A stretch of 64,000 bases of DNA, taken from positions 1,674,001-1,738,000 of the forward strand of contig NZ_JACHDS010000001.1 in NCBI RefSeq assembly GCF_014201195.1. The letters run 5' to 3'. Position numbers and translations under genes: made by a program. Position 1 is the first letter of the stretch. The number at the start of each line of letters is the position of its first letter. This DNA comes from Nocardiopsis mwathae (GTDB taxonomy: Bacteria; Actinomycetota; Actinomycetes; Streptosporangiales; Streptosporangiaceae). The notes beneath the pieces were generated by a model that was not told the DNA's origin, searched no databases, and saw nothing but the letters and a program-made list of their open reading frames with translations. Below are positions 37,291 to 45,000 of the stretch, piece by piece.

Positions 37291-37425
37291 TTACCAGTAA
37301 TGGGAGGTGTTCAAATCCGCTGTGTCTTGGGATCCGTTGCCCAAGATGAACTCCCGGGCATCGCCGAGCTCCACCACAGCCGGAGGTTCGTAGGCCAACT
37401 CGGGCATCTCCTGCGTCTCGTTCAC
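37291..37425 (-). CDS. Lasso peptide precursor
   Basis: 44-residue precursor starting at GTG 37425 with AAGGAGA five bases upstream. The leader has the YxxPxxxxxG recognition pattern (Tyr12, Pro15, Gly21; AYEPPAVVELGDAREF). Predicted core is GNGSQDTADLNTSHYW (residues 29-44). Gly1 to Asp9 would give a nine-residue ring with Asp6-Thr7 inside. The bulky tail end His-Tyr-Trp could plug the ring. The Thr usually found at -2 of the core is missing, so the cleavage site is not certain; cleavage before Gly31 would give a seven-residue ring. The precursor lies 78 bp upstream of the cyclase gene. Confidence 0.88.
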   Translation of the reverse strand: MNETQEMPELAYEPPAVVELGDAREFILGNGSQDTADLNTSHYW

Positions 37426-37589
37426 GGTTTCTCCTTCCTTCCGGACAGTCGAGACCCTACGAAAGAGTGCGTGAAGCGCCAAGAGGTATGGAGAAATATT
37501 CACGCGATCAGCCAGGGGCGGACCTGACGCCGAATAATCCCGAATAAACAAGGGTTCGCGAACGCGAACCCGGTATCCTGGAAGGTGAG

Positions 37590-38429
37590 TCAGGAGGTCA
37601 GATCCTCGGAGATGCGGTCGAGGATGACGCGCGCGTCACGCCCGTACCGCGCGGACTCCGCCACTGCGCGGAAGGCCCGCTCGTAGGTCGCGACCTCGCT
37701 CTCATGCCCGAGGTTGAGCTCAGCGGAGACCGTCTCGACCACCACTCTGTCCTCGTCTTTAATCCAGAATCCGTGGAGAGGAAGGTAAGGCAAGCACGCA
37801 GAAAACGGCAGGATGCCTATAGAGACGTTGGAGAGGCGCGATGCTGATATCAGACGATCCACCTGGCCCAACATCACTTCGCGCCCCCCGCGCCAGTAGC
37901 GCAAAGCCGATTCCCCCATGACGAAGTGGAATCTCTTCTTGTGGGTGTAGAGGACTTCCTGTCGGCGCATCCGCTCGCGCACCGCTTCCTCGGCGCCAAG
38001 TGGGGTCCGGTCCATGCGTGAAGCCGATTGAAAAACAGCACCTGCGTAATCGGGCGTCTGTAGTAGTCCAGGAACGATCATCGGCTCATAAATCCGAAAA
38101 AGGGAACATTCCTTTTCTTCGTGAGCGATGCGCTTCTGGATACCGTCAAATCCGCCGCGTAGCTGTAGCTTCCATTCGACATACATCGACTCCAGGTCGC
38201 TCAGTCGGGCATTCAAGGCGGCAACCGCGTCATCGCGGCCACAGGCATTCGCCCACTCAGCGATCTCGGCTTCGGACGGCGCCTGCCGACCGGTCTCGAT
38301 CTTCGAGATCTTCGGCTGGCTCCAGCCCAAACGCTCCGCGAGGTGCGCGCCGGTCAACCCGGCTGTCTTCCGCAGCTCGCGGAGCCTCTGTCCTAGCTCC
38401 TGACGGGCACGCTCAACGCTGTACGACAC
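37590..38429 (-). CDS. XRE-family regulator with Scr1/DUF5753 domain (second copy)
   Basis: 279 residues. HTH at ~residues 10-65 (LGQRLRELRKTAGLTGAHLA, then GWSQPKISKIETGRQAPS). DUF5753 follows, with FRIYEPMIVPGLLQTPDYAG and GILPFSACLPYLPLHGFWI. It starts at GTG 38429, directly after the stop of the DUF6879 gene, so they form one unit. It lies upstream of the lasso operon on the same strand and might control it; that is inference. Confidence 0.9.
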   Translation of the reverse strand: MSYSVERARQELGQRLRELRKTAGLTGAHLAERLGWSQPKISKIETGRQAPSEAEIAEWANACGRDDAVAALNARLSDLESMYVEWKLQLRGGFDGIQKRIAHEEKECSLFRIYEPMIVPGLLQTPDYAGAVFQSASRMDRTPLGAEEAVRERMRRQEVLYTHKKRFHFVMGESALRYWRGGREVMLGQVDRLISASRLSNVSIGILPFSACLPYLPLHGFWIKDEDRVVVETVSAELNLGHESEVATYERAFRAVAESARYGRDARVILDRISEDLTS

Positions 38430-39188
38430 CTACGTATTGAACCGCTTCGCTGCCCCAGGGGTGTACTCGTCGTGCGGAGTCGCATAGTGCCAGGCGATGT
38501 CTCGCCACTGGCAGTGCTGTGCGACGATCAGCGGATCGTCGATGACCTCGAAGGACGTCACCTCATCGTTCTCGTCGAAGTGCAAGATGCAGAGGCGCTT
38601 GCTGTCGAAGAGCCAGAAGTCGAGGTCCGGTAGCTGATTGACGGCCGAGTGGTCTCGGGGAAGCCACCGGATGTCCTCACCGGCCGCGTTGTTGTACCGG
38701 GTCACCGCGTGCTCCCACCGGATGTAGTTGCTCAGGGGCTCCGTCACGACCCGAACACGCTGCCAGATCTTCCCCTCCTTCCTGCTCTGGACCACGTTGC
38801 GGTGCCACCACGAGGTTTCGAGATCGCTCTCGTCGCGGCCGATGTCACCAGTTGTCAGGAAGCGTTGGAGCGTCTCGCGCTCCTGAGGGATGGCGTACCG
38901 ATCGCGAACCTCCAGCTTCCACGCGGTGTGCTCGAAGTCGACGAACAGCTGGTCGAACTCTTCGTCAGAGATGAACTTGGACATCGACGTCCGCTCCCGA
39001 TCGGCGTACCGGAGTAGCTCACGAGGAACCTCCACAACGTCCTCGTCCTCCGCGAGGCTCCGGACATCAGCCAGAGCCTGCGGATCGGCGACCTTGTAGC
39101 CCTGCACAGCGATCGTTCCTCGATCGGTCTCGTAGAGCGTCGGACAGGTACCCCTTTCACTGTCGGTGCCCAAGAACCTGAGGCGCAT
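38430..39188 (-). CDS. DUF6879 protein with an N-terminal extra domain
   Basis: 252 residues from ATG 39188 (GAGGAG eight bases upstream). The last ~180 residues are DUF6879, starting MSKFISDEEFDQLFVDFEHT and ending HYATPHDEYTPGAAKRFNT. The first ~67 residues (MRLRFLGTDSERGTCPTLYE onward, to LLRYADRE) resemble a small protein that I remember as a separate gene in related loci. Here both are read in one frame with no stop between. Partner of the adjacent XRE regulator. Confidence 0.8.
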   Translation of the reverse strand: MRLRFLGTDSERGTCPTLYETDRGTIAVQGYKVADPQALADVRSLAEDEDVVEVPRELLRYADRERTSMSKFISDEEFDQLFVDFEHTAWKLEVRDRYAIPQERETLQRFLTTGDIGRDESDLETSWWHRNVVQSRKEGKIWQRVRVVTEPLSNYIRWEHAVTRYNNAAGEDIRWLPRDHSAVNQLPDLDFWLFDSKRLCILHFDENDEVTSFEVIDDPLIVAQHCQWRDIAWHYATPHDEYTPGAAKRFNT

Positions 39189-39642
39189 CGGACGACTCCT
39201 CGCATAGTCGCGAATATTCGACTCAATAACACAGTGCACCATCGATGAGCAGTCTGATAGATGCATTGGGTGACCGGAGTCGGCCAATCCAGCAGTCTGC
39301 AGAGGCCGGGGCGCCTCACACACCAAACGTGGGACCAGCGTGTCCCCACGTCGTACAGGGTTCGTATGCGGTTCGGCTGGCCCTGGCCTGGTACACGAAA
39401 CAGCCCCGTTCCCCAGGCGGTGGGGCCCTCCCGCCTGATGGATGACGAGGAGGGCATGTCGCGACGTCGTGGGTGCTCGGCGCATCGGCGGTCAAATGCC
39501 GACCCAGCAGGTCCGTCACGAGCAGAAATGCCGCATCGAGCAAGGTGGTGCCTACCTCTTCCTGCACAGGTGGACACCCTCGATACCGGCGGAGCGCATC
39601 ATTGGACACTGCGGCGGTCCTCGCCCAAGCAGAAGCGGCTCA
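39189..39642. other. Gene-poor stretch between DUF6879 and the IS remnant
   Basis: No gene is supported in these 454 bases. Open frames exist on both strands but lack recognisable motifs or ribosome-binding sites. Its right part may be debris of the adjacent insertion sequence. Confidence 0.4.
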
Positions 39643-39932
39643 CTACTCTATTTCTCCCGCGAAGCAGGCGGTCGCCTTGCGCAGGAACGCCCAAGCTTCC
39701 TCCAGCTCGGCGATACGCGCGCGCAGCTGCCGGTTCTCCTGCTCCAGGCCGGGCTCTTCAGGGGTGGCGGCCCCCGGGCCCTGCGGCTGTCGTCGATCCG
39801 GATCCAGGTGCGCAGGGTCGCTCGGCTGACTCCGAGGCCGTGGGCGACCTCGGTGATGGTGGCCCCGGGGCGAGAGCGGTAAAGCGCGACGGCGACGGCC
39901 TTGAATTGCGGTGGGTAGGCCTTGGTGACCAT
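39643..39932 (-). pseudogene. IS3-family transposase OrfA remnant, frameshifted
   Basis: From 39932 the frame reads MVTKAYPPQFKAVAVALYRS and ATITEVAHGLGVSRATLRTW, a typical IS3 OrfA helix-turn-helix. Near 39790 the reading shifts. In a neighbouring frame the OrfA leucine-zipper end continues (AATPEEPGLEQENRQLRARI, then AELEEAWAFLRKA) and stops at 39643. No OrfB is seen downstream. It is therefore a broken transposon fragment. Confidence 0.8.
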
Positions 39933-40163
39933 GGTGGGGACTCCTCCTGAGGCTCAATTTTCCTATATGTCCACTGCTTGGGGAAGTGTCCCGAGAGTGG
40001 GTGGGTGGAAATTCTGGCATGGGGACGTGGTGCGCGGGTGTGGATTGTGAACTTCCGTTGGCAAGTGTAGGTATTCGACATCCAAATCCCGTGTTGAGAA
40101 ACCTTCGGGAGCCGTCTGAGTGTGGGTTCTCAGTGACTAGTATGGAAGTTGGTCTATGGGGTT

Positions 40164-40253
40164 TTGTTCCTGGCTTGTGCCGGGTTGATCCAACGGGATC
40201 TGGTTGTCGATTTCGTATGTGCCGTTGCTCCCCGTGTACGCGGGGGTGGTTTG
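40164..40253 (+). CRISPR. Possible fossil CRISPR unit (two decayed repeats)
   Basis: 40225-40253 (TTGCTCCCCGTGTACGCGGG then GTGG) matches the array repeat at most positions. Exactly 61 bases earlier, 40164-40192 matches the repeat at about 16 of 29 positions and keeps the palindrome outline. The 32-base interval equals a spacer. The second match is weak and could be chance. Confidence 0.4.
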
Positions 40254-40302
40254 GTGGAGGCGTCTGTGTTGAAAATTCCCTGTTTGGGGGGTTTGTGTTT
40301 TG

Positions 40303-40367
40303 TGTCCAATTTTCGAGAAGTTGCATATACGGGCTCCCGTCCTGAATAAACCCGCAGGTCACCGAGT
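40303..40367 (+). promoter_or_regulatory. CRISPR leader, array 2
   Basis: 65 bases from TGTCC to the first repeat, with AGAAGTTGCATATACGGG and the repeat-proximal CCGCAGGTCACCGAGT shared with the other leaders. Confidence 0.75.
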
Positions 40368-40736
40368 CTGCTCCCCGCGCACGCGGGGATGGACCCTTTC
40401 CTGCCAGGATCAGCCGGGCGTGGCTGGGCTGCTCCCCGCGCACGCGGGGATGGACCCTCCCTTACAGGCACCCCCTGTCTCCCTTGCCCCTGCTCCCCGC
40501 GCACGCGGGGATGGACCCTCCCTTACAGGCACCCCCTGTCTCCCTTGCCCCTGCTCCCCGCGCACGCGGGGATGGACCTCGGCCGAAAGGTTGGCGTGGG
40601 AGGAGAGCCAGCCGCTCCCCGCATGGACCCAGCCCGGCGACCGTTTGGGCGGCCGCGGTGGCCTGCTCCCCGCGCACGCGGGGATGGACCCTTCCGGGGA
40701 TCACTGGCTACAGCTGGCGGATGCTGCTCGCTGCGC
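40368..40736 (+). CRISPR. CRISPR array 2, type I-E, 6 spacers
   Basis: Repeats start at 40368, 40429, 40490, 40551, 40612 and 40663, with a decayed terminal repeat at 40724. All spacers are 32 bases. Spacers 2 (40458-40489) and 3 (40519-40550) are identical. Repeat 4 ends in CCT instead of CCC. Repeat 5 (40612-40630) has lost 10 bases of its stem and is only 19 long, and the last repeat keeps about 13 recognisable bases. It lies upstream of the toxin-antitoxin and cas genes in the same orientation. Confidence 0.95.
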
Positions 40737-40904
40737 GGTATACGCCGATCCGATTCGGCGGCCTCCTCCCGCTACCATCGCGCCTGTGGGCATGAGCGTC
40801 CCCGTCAGACTGGTGGCTGATGGCAGTACGTCCTGTCAGCCTGATCATCGCCTCCCGCACGACGGGCCGTAGCAGGCTTCTTTGCTGCTTCCGCGTATAA
40901 GCGC

Positions 40905-40924
40905 CTAGTATGCATGCGTACTAG
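40905..40924. promoter_or_regulatory. Palindromic operator upstream of the toxin-antitoxin genes
   Basis: CTAGTATGCATGCGTACTAG is a 20-base palindrome with a single mismatched pair. It lies 34 bases before the toxin start. A shortened CGGCTAG follows. Probable autoregulatory site bound by the HigA-type antitoxin. Confidence 0.6.
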
Positions 40925-40958
40925 CGGCTAGTCTGGGGGTGGGGCCTATCAGTTGGAG

Positions 40959-41303
40959 ATGGTGGAAGAGGTCCGGGAATGGTTGCACACTCTGCGGCGG
41001 ACAGATCGTAGTACGGCGATCTTGGTCGGCCAGGCGGTCACGGCACTGCTTGATGCTGGCCCCAGCCTCGGCCGACCCTTGGTCGACCGTATCAAGGGAT
41101 CGAGTCTGCACCGTCTGAAAGAATTGCGCCCTGGCTCGTCTGGGACTTCCGAGATCCGTATCTTGTTCATTTTCGACCCGGACCGGAGGGCTGTTCTTCT
41201 TGTTGCTGGAGACAAATCTGGCCAATGGTCGACTTGGTATCGAACCGCGATACCTCAGGCAGAAGAGCGGTACGCCATCTATCTCAAGGAGAGGCAGGGA
41301 TGA
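40959..41303 (+). CDS. HigB/RelE-superfamily toxin (Gp49-like)
   Basis: About 114 residues from ATG 40959. The fold is suggested by VDRIKGSSLHRLKELRPGSS and EIRILFIFDPDRRAVLLVAG followed by DKSGQWSTWYRTAIPQAEER, the typical end of phage-derived Gp49-like ribonuclease toxins. It precedes the antitoxin (the HigBA order), and the two overlap by 4 bases. It probably cleaves mRNA at the ribosome; inferred from family. Confidence 0.88.
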   Translation: MVEEVREWLHTLRRTDRSTAILVGQAVTALLDAGPSLGRPLVDRIKGSSLHRLKELRPGSSGTSEIRILFIFDPDRRAVLLVAGDKSGQWSTWYRTAIPQAEERYAIYLKERQG

Positions 41304-41626
41304 GCGGTACTCACAGCTACGACCGCGAAAGCTTCTTGAATGAGTTCTTTCCTGACACCGAGGATCGTGCTGAAGTCGAAGCCGGTGCTCGGCACATGGT
41401 CGAGGTAAGCCATGCCTACCGTTTGGCTGAGATGCGGCGTCGCCTCGGATTGACCCAGAGTGAGGTCGCGGAGCGCATGAATGTTCGGCAGGAGCGGGTG
41501 TCGGCGATCGAGAGAGCTCAGGTCGGCGCCACAGAGTTTCGGACGATTTCAGCCTATATTGAGGCATTGGGCGGCCGAGTGGAGATCGTAGCTGATTTTG
41601 GTGGCGAACGTCTCGTCGTTGGATAA
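41300..41626 (+). CDS. HigA-like XRE antitoxin
   Basis: 108 residues from ATG 41300, overlapping the toxin stop (ATGA). The HTH reads LAEMRRRLGLTQSEVAERMN followed by VRQERVSAIERAQVGATEFR. The N-terminal acidic part (FPDTEDRAEVEAG) likely covers the toxin. The C-terminal GGRVEIVADFGGERLVVG is common in this antitoxin group. It should bind the palindrome at 40905. Confidence 0.9.
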   Translation: MSGTHSYDRESFLNEFFPDTEDRAEVEAGARHMVEVSHAYRLAEMRRRLGLTQSEVAERMNVRQERVSAIERAQVGATEFRTISAYIEALGGRVEIVADFGGERLVVG

Positions 41627-41662
41627 TAGTCGATTCGTTCTGCTGTTGGTTGAGGGCGTGTG

Positions 41663-41821
41663 ATGGCTGCTGTTTTGCACTCGCGGTCGCTCTCCGCTCG
41701 ACTTCCGGTCGGCGTTACGCGGCGCATTAGTAGCTTCGGTGCGAACGCCGCTGCCGGATTCGTCAATTCCGGACCTGTGAACGACGGTACGGGCCACATG
41801 GCCGGATGCGAACTCCTGTGA
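41663..41821 (+). pseudogene. Truncated DUF397 remnant
   Basis: 52-codon frame whose middle, GVTRRISSFGANAAAGFVNS then GPVNDGTGHMAG, aligns with the intact DUF397 at 32795 (TWHISSF...GPLNDGTGRVA). It stops before the conserved HPDG block. No XRE partner remains beside it. Probably a decayed copy. Confidence 0.65.
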
Positions 41822-41855
41822 GTTGGTCTTCATGATGATGTTCAGGGTCCCGTTT

Positions 41856-41945
41856 CGGCTCCCCGTGCACGCGGGGATGGACCCTGCCCTCCGCTGGAAC
41901 CGCTGACCGGGCTGGCCTGCTCTCCCTCTCCCGCGCATGCGGTGG
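41856..41945 (+). CRISPR. Decayed mini-array, one spacer
   Basis: 41856-41884 is a 29-base repeat with few changes (CGGCTCCCCGTGCACGCGGG...). A 32-base spacer follows (41885-41916). The next repeat starts CTGCT at 41917 but carries a short insertion and changes (CTCTCCCGCGCATGCGG). No leader is present. It lies 75 bases before cas3-cse1. Confidence 0.75.
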
Positions 41946-42019
41946 CGTTTGGGCAGGTCAGGGGGGTGTAGGTAGCGAATTTTGGGATTCTGCCGAAATC
42001 GTCCGCCATCTTCGGTTGA

Positions 42020-45000
42020 ATGTGCGCCATGCCCGCCTCTACCCCCCTTGGCCTGGCCGTGGATCGGCTTTCCTCGGCTGCTGGTGTCGCCTGGGCCAAG
42101 CACAGCCATGATGATCAGGCGTGGCTTCCTCTTTGGTGTCACATGGCCGACAGCGCTGCCGTGGCGGGGCGGTTGTGGGATGTCTGGCTGCCGAGGCAGG
42201 TGAAAGACGGGGTCAGCGCGGTGCTGCCCGGTGGGGCCGACGACGCTCGGGCCATGGTGGTGTGGCTGGCGGCGGTCCACGACATCGGTAAGGCGACACC
42301 GGCCTTCGCCTGCCAGGTCGACGAGCTCGCCGGGCGCATGCGCGATGCCGGGCTCGGCATGCCGACCCTTGCGCAGATGCGTTCAGACCGCCGTCTGGCC
42401 CCGCATGGCTTGGCCGGGCTCGTGCTCCTGCGCGAATGGCTCGTCGAGCACCACGCGTGGCGCAAGCCGACCGCCCTTCAGCTGGCAGCGGTCGTCGGCG
42501 GCCATCACGGGGTGCCTCCCACGAACCTGGAGATCGGCGAACTCCTCGACCACCCCGCTCTGTTACGCGCCAGGGGCAGCGAAGAGGCCTGGCGCCACGT
42601 GCAGACCGAGCTCCTCGACGCGGCCGCTGCCGAAACCGGCGCCCTGGCACGCCTCGATGCCTGGCGCGACGTGAAGCTCCCGCAGACCGCCCAGGTCGTG
42701 TTCTCCGCCCTGGTCATCGTGGCCGACTGGATGGCTTCCTCCCGCGAGCTCTTCCCCCACAGTCCCGACGCACCCCTCGACGATCCCGGCCGTGCCGAGA
42801 ACGCCTGGGCGGCGCTGGACCTGCCCAGGCCATGGGAACCGGACCAGCCGGTCGAAGGCACCGCCGCCGAGCTGTTCGCCGGCCGCTTCCAGCTGCCAGC
42901 CGACGCGGTGGTCCGCCCGGTCCAGGAACAGGCGGTGCGCGCCGCGCGCGACATGGCCGGCCCGGGGATGCTGGTCGTCGAGGCGCCGATGGGCGAGGGC
43001 AAGACCGAGGCGGCGCTCGCTGCCGCCGAGATCCTGGCCGCGCACACCGGCTCGGGCGGCTGCTTCGTCGCACTGCCCACCATGGCCACCGGCAACGCAA
43101 TGTTCCCCCGGGTCCTGTCGTGGCTGGAGAACCTCCCGGGCGGTCGGACCGATCCTGAGCAGCACTCCGTGTTCCTGGCCCACTCCAAGAACGCGTTGAA
43201 CGACGACTACGCGGCACTGCTTCGCGGTGGCCGACAGGTCACGGACATCGACCGGGACGGGGCGCCGGACCGACCGTCGGAGCGCGCCGAGCACGGAAAG
43301 GGCGACCTGCGCGACTGGCGGGGTTCTCGCCGCCACGCCCCCGCAGAGCTGGTCGCCCACTCCTGGCTGCGCGGGCGAAAGAAGGGTCCGCTGGCATCGT
43401 TCGTGGTCGGCACCATCGACCAGCTGCTCTTCACCGGCCTCAAGAGCCGCCACCTGGCACTGCGCCATCTCGCCGTGGCCGGCAAAACCGTCATCATCGA
43501 CGAAGCCCACGCCTACGACGCCTACATGTCCACCTACCTCGACCGGGTGCTGGCCTGGCTCGGCGCCTACGGCGTCCCCGTGGTCGTGCTCTCGGCGACC
43601 CTGCCCGCCCGGCGCCGCCGCGAACTCGCGGCCGCCTACGCACGGGCGCGCCGCGACGACACCGCATTCGCCCCGCTGGCCGAGGCCGACGGCTACCCGC
43701 TCATCACCGCCGTCCCCGCGGGCAGGGCCCCGTCCGTCACCGCTCCCGAAGCCTCCGGGCGCAGCACCGACGTCCGCGTCGAGCGGCTGGACGACGACCT
43801 GGACACACTCGCCGCGCTCCTCACCGCCGAACTCGCCGACGGCGGTTGCGCCGCAGTGGTCCGCAACACCGTTTCACGCGTCCACGAGACAGCGCACCAC
43901 CTGCGGGAACATTTCGCACGCGCAGGCGTCGGCATCACCGTCGAGGTCGCCCATTCGCGCTTCGTCGCCTTGGACCGGGCCGAGAACGATTCCCGCCTGC
44001 TCGCTGACCTCGGCCCCCCGGACCGGGTCGCCGACCTCGGCGGGACGCGCCCGACCTCCGGACACGTCGTCGTCGCCAGCCAGGTCGTCGAGCAATCCCT
44101 CGACATCGACTTCGACCTCATGGTCACCGATCTCGCCCCGATCGACCTGATCCTCCAGCGCATGGGCCGGCTCCACCGCCACCGGCGCGGCGAGGGTCAA
44201 TGCGAGCGCCCCCGACGGCTGCGCACCGCGCGCTGCCTGGTCACCGGCGCCGACTGGACAGCCGGCCCACCGCAGCCCGCCCGGGGATCCACCGCCGTCT
44301 ACCCCCTCTACCTCCTGCTACGCGCCGCCGCCGTACTTGAACCCCACCTGTCGTCGAACGACGACCACGGCCGGAGCATCCGCCTGCCCGACGCCATCAG
44401 CCCCCTGGTCCAGCACGCCTACGCAGACGCCCCGGCCGGTCCGCCCGCGTGGCAGGACGAGCTGGAACAGGCCCGCCGCGACCACGCCGGCCGCGAAGCG
44501 GACCAGGAGGAACGGGCCGCCGACTACCGGGTCGCCGCTCCCGGCCGTGCCGGGCGCAGCCTGGTGGGCTGGGTCGACGCCGGGGTCGGCGACGCCGACG
44601 AGACCCCGCGCGGCCGGGCCCAGGTCCGCGACAGCGCGGAGAGCCTGGAAGTGCTCGTGGTGCGCCGACGGGCGGACGGCTCGTTGGCCACCCTCCCCGA
44701 CCTCGGCCAGGGCCTGGGCGACCAGCCGATCCCCGAAGACACAGCGCCCCCGCCCCGCCTCGCCCGGATCATCGCCGGATGCTCGGCGCGGCTGCCCTAC
44801 CAGTTCACCCTGCCCCGGGTCATCGACCAGGCCATCGAGGAACTTGAGGACCGGAACTACTTCCCCGCCTGGCAGCACAAGGACTGCCACTGGCTGGCCG
44901 GAGAGCTGATCCTCGTCCTGGACGAGAACCTTCACACGAACCTGGCAGGTTACCGGCTCACCTACTCCCGATCCGACGGCTTCGAGGTCCGCATGGCGAA

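Noticed and set aside
39316-39609. Minus-strand frame of 97 codons starting MSNDALRRYRGC
   Set aside because: It has no recognisable domain or ribosome-binding site and lies in IS debris. It could be a transposase fragment but I cannot support that.
40300-40872. Plus-strand frames through CRISPR array 2 with repeated peptide CSPRTRGW or PRARGDGP
   Set aside because: The repeat peptides come from translating the CRISPR repeats; no start site or domain supports a protein.
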